In this document: positions 13,671-24,546 of the stretch, piece after piece
How positions within the stretch are numbered: the stretch's first letter is position 1
How the letters are laid out: every line of letters starts with the position of its first letter
From: Ceratopteris richardii
Lineage: Eukaryota; Streptophyta; Polypodiopsida; Polypodiales; Pteridaceae
Assembly: GCA_020310875.1 (NCBI GenBank)
Contig: CM035433.1
Span: 108,367,758 to 108,431,757, forward strand
DNA length: 64,000 bases
Direction: 5' to 3'
Position numbers and translations under genes: made by a program
Notes under the pieces: model-generated
Databases searched by the model: none
The model's input: only the letters and a program-made list of their open reading frames with translations
Told to the model about the DNA's origin: nothing

Positions 13671-13687
13671 CTTAAGTTTCATGTCAG

Positions 13688-13722
<35 letters not shown>

Positions 13723-13956
13723 CGAAAAAACAAGATTTACTTTTCTAAAAGCATGAGGTACTAGCTTTCCGTGCAAAAGCTTGCAAGTAGACAAGGATGA
13801 AACACAGAGATCGAAACACAGAGAGAAGCAGATGAGCCCATCGCTTTTGTGCTAAAGAGGTATGTTTTATCATTTTGAGGGTGGTAAAGAGAAATAGTAT
13901 GATGTACACAAATATGGTGAGGCTTTTCACGCGTAAAACAAGCTTTACCGTGCGCC
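13671..13956. repeat. Unnamed dispersed repeat, copy B
   Basis: Second copy of the repeat at 9757-10187, with a shorter (TA)n core (about 13689-13720) and without the 97-bp duplication. It ends at the same GTGCGCC boundary, which helps define the 3' limit of the unit. It lies about 420 bp beyond the stop codon of the GATL gene. Confidence 0.8.
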
Positions 13957-14379
13957 CCACATTATTGTTCTTCTACAAGCCAAGGGAGAAGAAGAAGCGG
14001 AACCCAAATGGACATCTTCATCTTGCCTGCCGTCTCCCCATAGCTACCTTCCCGCTTCAGCTTGCCACAAAAAATTCGCAACGAAATAATATGATCGAAA
14101 AGAGAAAAATATCAGCAGAGGAGCTCAATTTCCTCCTCCGAAATCAGTAATCTAATGCTGCTGTTTGAATGAATCAATCCACCGATCTGTAATCGCTCTG
14201 CCTCTTCTGAGAATTCGTTGTAAACCAAGGCCATGGACTGCTCGTGAATCAACACCCCTTCAGATATGGCTGAAGAAGGACACCATATCTACAGAAACCA
14301 ACATGCCATGGCCGGGTTGAGAGGGTGCTGGCATCACACTATTCTGTGAATGAGTGACCGTGATCTTTCACTGGAGCTT
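13957..14379 (-). other. Downstream flank and probable 3' UTR of the GATL gene
   Basis: Non-repetitive sequence between the dispersed repeat and the GATL stop codon, and so the likely 3' UTR of the gene. I see no clear polyadenylation signal and no second gene. Confidence 0.35.
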
Positions 14380-15507
14380 TCATCCCTGCATATTCAAGGC
14401 CGTCCAGGTTGAAGACGCTACAGCCAGATCGTAGGGCGCCCACAGGCTGTCCAATGGGCATGGCGTTCTTGCATCAAGTCGGTCCCATGGCTTACCCTTT
14501 CCGCTCCAGTGCAACAAGCTCACGGGCCCTTCGTGTAGCCGTCTGCATCTGCCTTCCAGGTTGTCTCCTCCGAGTCCATGCTGGTTCCATCTGTGCTCGA
14601 TAGCCTCGACATCGCCGGCAAAGACCAAAAGGAAAGGCGGCAAAGACCCCAGCTCATAGATCCTCTTGGCCTTCTGCACCTCCATCCAATTTTCTAGATT
14701 TTCTGTGTACCGGTTTTGTCTCCATTTTGCCAGATCCATCACCATAACACCTGTGTTGAAGTAACACGGTCGCCGTCCTCTAAACACAGGGGAATACTGA
14801 TCGTCATTCCAAAATGTGTCTGTAAAATATTTCGTGAAGTTTGCATGGCAATACTCAGGTGCACCGATCGCATGCCCGTTGAGCTGCATCCCCCACAGCT
14901 TTACAATGTCGTCGACGACGACAATATCCGAGTCGAGGTAGATGATCCTGTTGACACATCTAGGGAGCACATCTGCGATGTATATTCTGGCATAGTTTAA
15001 TGGCTGTTCCAGCGCTCTGCGTATGGAGGACGATATTCTTTGCTTCACGAGACCCTCGTCAAAGTCGTATATGTGGAAACGCAGGTAAGGAAACGTAGCG
15101 CGCACGGTTTCGGAGAGAGCGGACTGATGCGAGGAGGCGAGGAAGTGAAAGACGATGTTCTCGGGGCAAGACGAATGCTGCACAATGGAGAGGATGGCCG
15201 CCATGGATCCACGCAGGTAAGGGCCGTCAAGCGTCATTCCAATGTGCACCGAGAAGGGGTCACAGAGCGCGTCGCCGCCGCCGCCGCCGAAACGCCTTCG
15301 CGTTCTATGTCTCTCATGCGGAATGCACTCAACTCCGTTCCGGAAGGCCGGCGCCTCCTTGAAGCGGGGGAGCTCTGATGGTAACGTGAGTACAGACTGT
15401 TCTTTGCCATTGATGTCTGAGATGAATGCTCGAGATGCAGCAGCGACCACCTGGGAAGAGTATGCGCCGACGAAGATGGTAGCTATGAACAGAAGGGTGC
15501 TTATCAT
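14380..15507 (-). CDS. Galacturonosyltransferase-like (GATL) glycosyltransferase, GT8 family
   Basis: An intact, intronless 375-residue ORF, near the usual GATL length of about 350 and without the long stem of GAUT proteins. Residues 1-25 form a hydrophobic signal-peptide-like start, so Golgi-lumen targeting is expected. GT8 hallmarks are present: [16 protein letters not shown] (86-101), the metal/UDP-sugar-binding DSD in [14 protein letters not shown] (187-200), [16 protein letters not shown] (248-263), HGLGGDN (310-316) and the C-terminal HWSGKGKPW (333-341). GATL proteins are implicated in pectin and xylan synthesis in the cell wall; the donor is presumed to be UDP-galacturonic acid but is not proven for every member. 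A glycine run (74-78) between the signal region and the catalytic domain is a local oddity. The start at 15507 gives a complete signal peptide. It is the only clearly intact host gene in the window. Confidence 0.93.
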   Translation of the reverse strand: MISTLLFIATIFVGAYSSQVVAAASRAFISDINGKEQSVLTLPSELPRFKEAPAFRNGVECIPHERHRTRRRFGGGGGDALCDPFSVHIGMTLDGPYLRGSMAAILSIVQHSSCPENIVFHFLASSHQSALSETVRATFPYLRFHIYDFDEGLVKQRISSSIRRALEQPLNYARIYIADVLPRCVNRIIYLDSDIVVVDDIVKLWGMQLNGHAIGAPEYCHANFTKYFTDTFWNDDQYSPVFRGRRPCYFNTGVMVMDLAKWRQNRYTENLENWMEVQKAKRIYELGSLPPFLLVFAGDVEAIEHRWNQHGLGGDNLEGRCRRLHEGPVSLLHWSGKGKPWDRLDARTPCPLDSLWAPYDLAVASSTWTALNMQG

Positions 15508-15509
15508 GC

Positions 15510-15695
15510 TTATGCTGCTGAAAACGATTCTGCTTGGTTCTGCGTCGTCTTTATTGCTTCGTCTGAAAGAGGTATGTGCGTACTCGAAGAGCCAGAAAGA
15601 AGAGCAGGTGAAAGAAGAAGGAATGAAGACACTCCGAGAAGGAGTAAATGTGTGTCGCGACTAGAGAAGAGGGAGAAGAAGCGCGTCTGGCTCAA
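15510..15695 (-). CDS. Upstream ORF (61 codons) ending two bases before GATL
   Basis: Begins with ATG at 15695 and stops at 15510-15512, leaving two bases before the GATL ATG and lying in another frame. The peptide has a hydrophobic middle ([19 protein letters not shown]). If the transcript starts upstream of 15695, this uORF would be met first and could damp GATL translation or allow reinitiation. It may instead lie outside the transcript. No homology is recognised. Confidence 0.35.
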   Translation of the reverse strand: MSQTRFFSLFSSRDTHLLLLGVSSFLLLSPALLSGSSSTHIPLSDEAIKTTQNQAESFSAA

Positions 15696-15818
15696 ACAGA
15701 AGATCCTGGAGAGTAGAGCTTGATGTCGAAGGTTAACTTCTCCCTGCGTCAGGATGGGAGAACTAGGAGAGCCCAGACGAGCCTTGACAGAGATCGTCAG
15801 TTATAAGCGAGGTTTGTC

Positions 15819-15867
<49 letters not shown>
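15819..15867. repeat. Compound (TG)n(AG)n microsatellite
   Basis: TG run to about 15834, then AG to about 15867. On the GATL strand this is a CT/CA-rich tract about 310-360 bp upstream of the start codon, a common context for plant promoters and leaders. Confidence 0.95.
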
Positions 15868-16454
15868 CGAGCTCAATCTCTGCGATATGGACAATGAGGG
15901 GACGCGCAGGGGACGTGCAGTTATGCAGAAGAAGTGGGCTACAGCGCATTGACATAAGCCGCGGAAAATAACTATTTGTTAAATTGCTTCACAGCCAATT
16001 GGGAAAGAAGGAAGCCATTGCCAGCTTGCGGGAACTCGCATTAGGAAAAACAAAAAAATCCCAACAGAAGGAGGCTCATCGCTCGAGCATGCTTTGACGC
16101 GGAACTTCGGGTGCACGAAATCCGGACTTCGTTCAAACTCGGAAAATTTGTGAAGAAATTCGTCTTCGTGGGTTGGCAAAATATATGCGCTTCTCTTCAG
16201 AAATAGCCATCAGTGTCTCCGTATACGCGGTTACGCATGAGGGCTCGGTCCACGAACCGTGCAGAATGGCTTAACCTCGACAAAATACAAATGAAAAACA
16301 ATTTTAAAAAGGATTGTTTTCCTATGAGCGGCTCCTCCCAAAAACGCAGTACACTCTCAAATTCCCAATGCGCCCATTCCTGTACGTTGTGGGGGAGTCG
16401 GGCCGCAAAAACGCGTATTCCTTCCTGACCCATTCCACGGTCACTATTTATCGA
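15868..16454. other. Distal 5' flank of the GATL gene, no further gene seen
   Basis: Single-copy-looking sequence with no long ORF or repeat signature. It could contain GATL regulatory DNA. Confidence 0.3.
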
Positions 16455-16575
16455 ATTTTTCTGCTTTTCATAATTTTCTGCTTTTCATAATCTTCTGCTT
16501 TTTGTAATTTTCTGCTTTTTATATTTTTTCTATTTTTTCTGCTTTTCGGCGATATTTTCTGCTTCTTATAATTTT
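16455..16575. repeat. Short tandem repeat, about 17-bp unit
   Basis: About six degenerate copies of TTTTCTGCTTTTCATAA, decaying in both directions. AT-rich minisatellite-like tract immediately before the SINE insertion site. Confidence 0.85.
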
Positions 16576-16596
16576 ATTGCGATGAGCTGCTTTTTT

Positions 16597-16858
16597 TTTT
16601 TTTTTTAATGGAGGTTCAGCCGAAGCCTACTCCCTCGGACTTTAACTTTGAAATTGCAACTGTACAAGTGAATGGGCATAGCACCCGCGGGACCCCCCGT
16701 ATCCCACAAAGCAGGGGTTAAACAAGGTTACAACTGAGAGATATGGTTACAACTGCGTTTAACTGGCCTAAGCCATAACATGTCCAGCCTGGGACTTGAA
16801 CCTTGGACCTCCGCCTCAAGAGGCCAAAGCTCAACCAACTGTCCTACAGGACGTGGAC
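16597..16858 (-). mobile_element. tRNA-derived SINE with 15-bp target duplication
   Basis: On the minus strand the 5' end has an A-box-like CAGTTGGTTGAGC and a B-box-like AGGTTCAAGTCCC, so an internal pol III promoter. The body ends in a tail that includes GGGGGGTCCC and CCCATTCACTTGTA, and then a poly(A) run (T run at 16591-16606 on the plus strand). ATGAGCTGCTTTTTT flanks it at 16582-16596 and 16859-16873, a target duplication expected of LINE-driven insertion. The last 100 or so bases resemble the 3' end of the LINE that starts at 17125, suggesting that LINE family as its mobilising partner. Confidence 0.9.
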
Positions 16859-16873
16859 ATGAGCTGCTTTTTT

Positions 16874-17124
16874 AGTAGAAGCATCGTACAACCCTCTCAA
16901 AGCTCACTCCTGAGTCCCAACGGATGGAAGTGGAAGTGCTGATGAGTCAGCACAGTGCCCTGCCTAGTAGCGAGAAGCAAAATTTTAGAATAATTTACGA
17001 CACTATGAAAAAAAAAAAGAAGAGGCCTCGTCAGCCCACGCCCCTGTACAACATTCCGCTATTCCGATTTCCCAGACATTCTCAATTTCTCATCCCCTCC
17101 GGTTTAATTCCATTTATTTTTATT
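16874..17124. other. Spacer between SINE and LINE
   Basis: About 250 bp with an A run near 17006-17018 and a T-rich end at 17115-17138, which belongs to the LINE poly(A) tail. No gene seen. Confidence 0.4.
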
Positions 17125-17250
17125 TATTTTTTTTTTATAACAGGAAGTTCGGCCTTAGCCTAATCTCCTGAACTTTAATTAAAATAAAGAAAAAAAGTTA
17201 CAAGTGAATGGGACTAGTGCCCATGGGACCCCCCAAATCCCACAATGCAG
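17125..17250 (-). repeat. LINE 3' tail, similar to the SINE tail
   Basis: On the minus strand this region has CCCTGCATTGTGGGAT, GGGGGGTCCCATGGGC and CCCATTCACTTGTAAC, then AAAGTTCAGGAGATTAGGCT and an A-rich terminus. The SINE at 16597-16858 carries the same blocks in the same order and spacing. Confidence 0.8.
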
Positions 17251-18252
17251 GGGAGGAGTATGGCAAGCTAGAGGGCATTACAAATGAGGCGGATAAATTT
17301 ATCATCACCCTCATGTGGGACCCATTTGGGTTTCAACTTGTTGTTTTCGAGGAGATAAATACAGTGATGTGTAAACGGTGGAGATCTCTTATCTCGGGAG
17401 ATTCTTTTACCTAGGAGAAACAAGGATTTCTCAATCGACCATTCCTTAGGAGCTTGGCCAAAATTAACAGCACATCGCTCCCTCCAAATCTTCCAGAGAG
17501 TCTCACCTCTGATGGCATTCCACAGCCTCGATGAGCAGCCGACCGCCTCACCCAACATCACCTGTTGCCAGTTGATTTAGCTCGTGAGTCTCAATACTCG
17601 GGTCACGTGACGCCAGATAACACGGGACTTGGGGCAGTCGAAGAACAGGTGAGCTAAATCTTCGATGCACCAATGGCAACGCTTGCACCATGAGAACGGA
17701 CTTTTTGACCTCAATTAGGGGGTGCCAAAGAGACATGAATTTCAGTTCCCACCGAAGTTTGGTCCAAGAAAGGCACCATCTCTTGTTAAGAGTGTGGTGA
17801 ACATCTAAATCCTCTTTGAAGTTGGGGGTTCTGGATAGCTTCTTACCATTGCTCCATTTGAGGCCCTTCGGGCAAGGAAGATCTTGACCACAGAGAAGGC
17901 GGGTAGTTGAGCGGTCCCATGCTAAACACCTACTTTGAAGAAGAGTCCATTCCTCAAAGGTAACTCTAAGTCTCGGATCCAATTCTTCGAACCTAATCCA
18001 CTGGCTGGTCTCTTGTTTCCAGAGTTGTTTCCACTGTTTGAACCCTTTGTTCCATAGCCGCTTTGCAGTTTGGAGGTTCCAAGACTCCACCCCCCTAATG
18101 CCGCTGATCGGGAACCAAATAGAGTCATTTTGTCTTATCCCAGCCGCCCACTTCTACTCATCACTGATTCTGATGAACTGTTTGGCCTTGTTCCAATTCT
18201 TCCATAAGGAACATACGAGGCTAGAGCCTTTCGGGGACACTAGGTGGGGGGA

Positions 18253-18679
18253 TGCAATAGAACAAGGATTACGACCACCACATACTAGAGAGATGACTCT
18301 CCTCCCAACCAAATGCCTCTATATATAGCTCTCTCCAGGGGACTGCCTTCTTGGGCAGGTGGATACTAATCATCCAAGTGTCAGCCATGTAACTACATGT
18401 GCGCCAAGTGTCCAGTGGATGCTTCTAGAAGGTTCTAGAGCTCTTTGGGCAAAATACTCTTCCCATGTACCTCATGGGAATTGAACCCAAGACCTCGTCC
18501 TTCACATCCTTGAGACTTAACCACTAAGCTAAGTGGATCACTTGTTCACAAGAGCACAAGACCTCCTAGTAAGTCTAAACTCGAGATCTTTGGTCATACA
18601 CACGGATGACCAAACGGTGTCCGATTTCAGATCTGTCTGAACCGGCCAGACCCTTGGATCATAGACTTACTTTATTACA
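18253..18679 (-). repeat. 3' LTR of the LARD-like element
   Basis: 427 bp. On the element strand it has a TATA box (CTATATATAG, 18319-18328) and a tRNA-like segment (about 18475-18545) with an A-box-like TTAGCTTAGTGGTTAAGTC and a B-box-like TTGGGTTCAATTCCC. Confidence 0.92.
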
Positions 18680-18693
18680 TTCTTCCCCCCTTG

Positions 18694-21600
18694 GAAAAGA
18701 TTTTCGTCCTCGAAAATAGAGCTATATACATACTGTAGGCAACCCCCGAGCCTCATGTTCTAAAACTGGAAGAACATGGTCATGTTCTAGAACTGGAAGA
18801 ACATGTCTCATCTCTGTGGTGGTATCCTTGTCCAAATGATTCTAAACACTATCTCGCTTTGCACTTTGATAAACTAGTCAAAGTACAAAATAGTGAATGA
18901 ATAATAAAGGTGGATCTAAACAGATATCCCTGGCTAATTCACAGTTTCTGGATGTGCGATCTAGGCACAAACATGTGAATTAGGTGGATTCAAATTACTA
19001 GTCCATTTCTGGGCATGTCTGGTGCATGGACTTAGTAATGAAGGTGAGATTCTTATCCCTTGCAAGACTTTAAGAATTCTTGATTCACTTGAATTTGTTT
19101 TGGAGAACTTGAAGTTTGATTGTCCCATACATCTAACTTTAGATGTTTATTCAATGGTTTACTTTGATCCAACAGTTACTTGATTTTTCACCCGACTAGA
19201 GGACTACTTTGTCCCAATGAGTTTGAAAAAATCCTATGTAAACTGTAGGAGAAAGTTTACCATTTCGGTGGAATCAACCATACTAACTTCACCAATTCAA
19301 ATTCAAAATGAAAATTGTCCAACTTAGGACACTTTTCTCAAAGACTTTTAACTGAAAGTTCTTGGGAATTGTCAATCTGATGAGCGATTCCTAACTTCCC
19401 TATTCTAGAGTATACTGGACTCCACGAAATCATTTATGCTATAACTTGAAGCAAACTCAAATGAATAAGTCCACTTAGACTTATCATCTTTTGAAGATTG
19501 AAAAGGTTCTTGTACATAACATCTATCTAGGATGTTCAAGTTAGTTATTTTATTCTAACCGGCTAACCCTGGTCTTTTGCAAAAGGAATCAGATACCATA
19601 TCTGAGCCAATTCCAAAAGATTTGGAAAGCGGAAAGAAATAACTAAGACTCTATACAACCAATTCAAACTTCGAATATACAAAAATTTGTTATGAGTCAA
19701 AAACTAGATGACTCAGGACTTCAACTTTTCAAAGATCAATTTCAACAAGGTATTGAAGCATTGTCTTTTATCTTTAAGAGAAATAAGCTGGATTCTCAAA
19801 AAGATTCAAAAGAAAATCAAAAAACATCCAACCACAAGATACTAGTGTGGTAACCAACATCAGTGTGTCGACCCACTGAGGTTATGCTGATGAGTTTTGT
19901 ATTCAAATAATGCTTCACTTGAGACTAAGTTCAGGTCACATTCAATCTTTTTGACTCCGTGAATGCAATTCTTGTGCATTTCTTTGAGTCTAAAAGAGTG
20001 AATTTTATCAAGTTACACTAGGAACTTGATGCTTGACTTAGTCAATTAAATCTTTAGTTGAAAAGATCAACTCAAAATCAAAGTCCAACTTCTTTCAGAA
20101 ATTTATCAAATATTTCTGATCAATAACACTTAAACTTGAAGTGTTCTATGAAGATCTTGGAAGTTACTTACTTCATATCTTCAGTTTCCTTAATCTTGAA
20201 GTTACCTTGAAGTATCGTAAGATACTACTTTCATCCTTTACGAATTAAACTTTTCCTTGAAGTCTTAATTCCCTTGAGGATGAAACCTAACTTCAAAATC
20301 CAAACTAGGACTAAAAGATAATCATCATCCCACGGTCCGATGTCCCATTCCATCTTTCCTACATCAATCTGAGTATAAAATCTGGTGTCCCATACCACCC
20401 TATTTTATATTCACATTAATGTGTGGGTGATTCTTATCCTAAAGTCTAAACATCTCTTGATAGAGTACCTTATTTCTTCAATTCTTTTACAAGAATTGGA
20501 AGTTTCAGGCATTACCTCTAACTAGATTTTCCTAGGTTTTGATTCCTTCGCATGATCACCTCATAATCATGTGCTTTGCCTTGGAAACTTGAAAACCTCA
20601 TGTCAGAATATCAATTCTTCTTTACTGGGGCTTTCAAATGAAAACCAATCAGAATTCCAAGTACTTGAATTTTCTTGAATTCAAGTTCAATTGGTTTACC
20701 CTTGACCAATTTTGTAGCGACAAGAGCTTTTGACTTCTTGTCTTTAGATTCCTTTCTTTACTGTTGCTTTAGGTACCTACCCCGGGGACTTTATTTAGGA
20801 ATCTCTTTACTGCTTAAGTCTTAAGCATCCGCTCATGCTTTCTGGATTTGTACCAAAATCCCTTTAAGGATAGGTAAACACTTATGTTTTACCTTCCACA
20901 GACTTAATTACCATTTTCACGGTTGCAGACTACATTCTTGGAATTTCTTTACTCTGTTCAGACTTGGAACAACTTACTCTTTTTCACAGTTTTCCATCGA
21001 ATAAATGGAACTTGAGTGAATAATTCCCAAAAGGAATTTTATTGCCAATACTTGGGCAATCTACAAAGTAGTTCTAATCGCACATTACTTGGACAATCAT
21101 GGCCAAGATTGATCAAGTCTGGTTGATCTTGCGATAAAAATAAAGACTTAGTCTTTATCTTTAAGATCTCTTAAACTATCTTTAAGCTTCTTTGCTTACC
21201 TGCAGGATTTTAGAGATCTTTCCCTCAACTTAAGTCCAAGCATTTTCTAATGCTTTTCAGATTCCAAAGCTAAGAATCTTTGATATACCGTTAGGTTATA
21301 TCACTTATTTGGACTTAAATACCAAAATTGGTGGTTAGGGATTTACTGGGAACTACTTACTCTATAACTTTTCTTGAAAGATGCTAGTCTCACGTCTGGG
21401 GAGATTTTTCTTTCAAGAACTTTTTGATTCCTATCAAGTAATACTAGGCTATAATTTGAAGCAAATGATTCATCTTGGAATTTTTTGCTTTCCAGTCTAA
21501 TGATTCATCTTGGAATCGTTTGTAAAAAGAACATTTGAAAGAACTTCTTTCAAATAATATCCAAAAAATTTACTGATTCAATTGTATTTATTTCCTGAGT

Positions 21601-23700
21601 ATCAAACTAGAGACGAAATATCACATTTGCCAGTATGAAAGTTTAAGTTGAACTTTCATTTATGTGATATCGACTTCTATTCTTGAGTTTGATACAAAAC
21701 TCATTATTATTGGTCAATCTTCAGATGTTACTAGAGTCCTTTAAACATATTTCACTAATCAAATTTATGTTTAAAGTCCAAGCATCTATTGATTGATCCA
21801 ATAGTAATGCAACTATGAACACTTTGAACTTTATAACTTGTTTAGGCGAAGTTCATGGATTGAAAATCCATTTCTTGGAACTTTCTATTCCTAAATGAAA
21901 AGTTCACACTTGCTTCAAGTCTTTAGGAACTTATATTATTTCCTAAAGACTGCTTAGCTAGTTGCATCATTTATTGCTTAGCTAGTTGCATCATTTATTG
22001 CTTAGCTAGTTGCATCATTTACCAGAGATGCAACTATAGAACCTAACATCCTTTTATTGATATCAAGGATCAATTGATGTTGAGGTTTAACCTTTGATTT
22101 CCATCACCCCTTGGGATGAAATCAAATAAAAATTTATAAAAGCTTGGTACCTTTATATCTTGGCAAAACTTTTATATCCTAAAGAGGTTTTGCCTTCATC
22201 ATTCCTTGGACCTATCATATAATATGAATTTATGTGTATTTTGGGAAGAGTTCATGAATCAATTAAGATCCTCTACTTGGAACATCTACCTTCCCAACAA
22301 TAAATTCATCTTAAACATGGTAGGAGAATGATCTCACATGAAATAGAAGGCTTGACTATTTCATATCTCAATTCCAAAAAGTTACTTACTGAGGTTTCAT
22401 CATGAGATACAAATCTTGAAACCACAAAGAAACTTCTTTAAACTTTCGAAATCTTCTAAACAGAAGAGTACTCAAGGAACTTGGAAATATAGTTGACGTT
22501 CTCATCCAACCTTGGGATGCTTGAGAAGTTATATATAACTAATCAACTAAAGCTTTATCCGCATGACTTTCTAAGTACATCCAGGACTTAGAGTCATCAT
22601 ACATCACAAAAGAGTTGCAAGTAATTAAATTTTCTTGGTCATCAAGAAAATTTATTACTTAACTTTCTCTTAGTGCTTACTTATACCTAGCAAGACATCT
22701 ATCATACTTAATTATCATTAAGTATTTGTCTTTGATAGCGGAATATCGACTTGGGAAGAAATCGACTAATTATTTGAGTTGCAAACTAGAACTAGTATGT
22801 CTTTGCAACTAACTAGTCCTTGGTCTTCCCTAATGTCAAACTGCGAGCTTTACAAAGTAAGCTAAATACTAAGAGAGTACATTTTCATATCTACTTGCAA
22901 ACAACATTCCATTCTTCCATGCAAATGCATGTATCTACATGCAAAAGCATATGTTCACATGCGTATGCATGCATGTTCTTTGCATGCTCAAAAAATAATA
23001 CAATAGTCATGCATGAACTTGATGCACGATTTTTTCCTTGTACTAAGAATGTATATCATGCAATCCTGATGCATGTATATCCTTTCCTTTGTCCTAATGC
23101 ACTATGATATAAAAACATACCCTTGAAGTGCAATAGAAAACTTACTCAATGGAAAGGAAATATGTATTTAAACTACCAAAATACATTCTTTGATGCACAA
23201 GGATCTTTTTGAAATCAAGTCTTTCCTTAATGCAAACTAATGCTTGAAATAAGAAATGGATTAATTCATTATTCTAATCTAGACTTAATCAATTGAAATC
23301 TTGGCTATTTCAATGTGCATCTAGGATTAAGTGTAGAATAATGAAAACAAGATATTCAAGCATTAAGGCCAAGCAAAAACTGGAAAATACTTAGCTCCAC
23401 ATAGAGCTACGTCCTTCCCTTGATCCTTTGGAAGAGCTATTCTCTCAAGACTTTGGTCCGAATTCAAAGTAGGTTTGACTTTGATCACCAAAGGCCTCCG
23501 GATCTTTACTCCATAGCTTCCGCTTTCTTCAAACTTTGCTCGAACTTTTAACTTTCTTCAGCTTGAACCACCATAGATATGTACTCGGGTTCGGTTGGGG
23601 AAATAAGCAAACTCCAAAGGTTAATCAAAATGAGATGATCTCGGCTCGGGATTAGCAGAGCAGAGATATGATCAAACTGTATGAGATATGCAGAGAAAGA
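18694..23700. other. Non-coding internal region of the LARD-like element
   Basis: About 5 kb of AT-rich sequence full of short recurring words such as CTTGAA and ACTTGA. It contains three perfect or near-perfect 24-bp tandem copies at 21951-22021 and an ATGCA-rich patch at 22915-23100. I find no protein domain in any frame. It may hold a packaging signal or decayed sequence captured from elsewhere. Confidence 0.7.
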
Positions 23701-23708
23701 AATCACGA

Positions 23709-24350
23709 TAAGCCTTTACTTCAGTGGATAACGCTCTGTGGTCCCTCTGCAAGGTCGCGGGATCGATTCCCGGTGCTCACCTGATGAAACTTGAACTTTT
23801 GGACAGCGTCTGCTTCAGCCAAAACTGAGGATCATGATATACGTTGGCTGTAACACTCCCGCGAATGTCTGTGGCCTTATGGATAGGTGTATTCGCTCCA
23901 AACCAGATGTTCTGGGATCGATCACCCGCGGGCACACACCAGCAATGAGTAGATTTCTTTTGTTCTTTGGATATTGCTCTACTCTGCAACGTAAAGACAC
24001 CAAACAGCGACTCGAATTTGGATATGTGAAATGCTTGTCAATCAATAGGTAGTGGGATCGAGTCCCGGCGCCCTTGCGATCGATCATAACTTTTTGACCC
24101 CTTCAGAAGTCGTCTTGAACGCCGATTACACAGAATATAATTGGTGTTGCACAGAGAAATATCGCCAACGCCTGTGGCCTTGTGGATAAGGCCGCGCTCC
24201 ATGAATGAGAAGCCCTGAGTTTGAATCTGCGCAAAACTCGAACTAATCAGAGTTGGAAGCGTTTGGCTCTTGTGAACAGCCGTCGGTCTTCATGGATAGA
24301 AGAACGCCCTCTTGAATGAGGGACCAGGGTTCGAATCCGTCGTTCCGCAC
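23709..24350 (+). repeat. Cluster of about five tRNA-like modules beside the primer site
   Basis: On the plus strand, opposite to the element, tRNA-like D-arm and T-arm pairs recur: (1) TTCAGTGGATAACGC with CGGGATCGATTCCCG, 23719-23773; (2) GTGGCCTTATGGATAGG with GGGATCGATCACCC, 23871-23927; (3) a T-arm only, GGGATCGAGTCCCGG, 24054-24068; (4) GTGGCCTTGTGGATAAGGC with GAGTTTGAATCTGC, 24174-24230; (5) GGTCTTCATGGATAGAAG with AGGGTTCGAATCCG, 24286-24340. The D-arm wording is closest to tRNA-Arg. The acceptor stems do not pair well, so these are tRNA relics, not working tRNA genes. Confidence 0.6.
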
Positions 24351-24546
24351 AGCAGAGATGACCTTAGCCTTTTGCTATGCTTTTCCTAAGCTAAGGCAGC
24401 ACACGACCAACTCTGCACTCTTCTCAAGGCGGCCGCGAGCAACCTTCTTCGTCGTAGAAGATCTTATGCACACGCATATAGGCGAGAGCAAATTGATGAG
24501 CAAGATGATGAAAGAGAAGAGCTATGGAGAATGGCTCTGATACCAA

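Noticed and set aside
14409-15664. Several plus-strand ORFs opposite the GATL gene
   Set aside because: They are antisense shadows of a GC-biased real coding region, with no plausible domains.
16790-16858. A tRNA gene
   Set aside because: A and B boxes are present, but the sequence runs into a SINE body with poly(A) and a target duplication.
22820-23107. A 95-codon ORF in the LARD internal region
   Set aside because: It is made of repeated Cys/His/Met codons from the ATGCA-rich patch and is compositional only.
23709-24350. A cluster of functional tRNA genes
   Set aside because: The D-arm and T-arm wording is good, but acceptor stems do not pair and anticodon stems are poor. They lie inside a young LTR element, so I treat them as tRNA-like relics.
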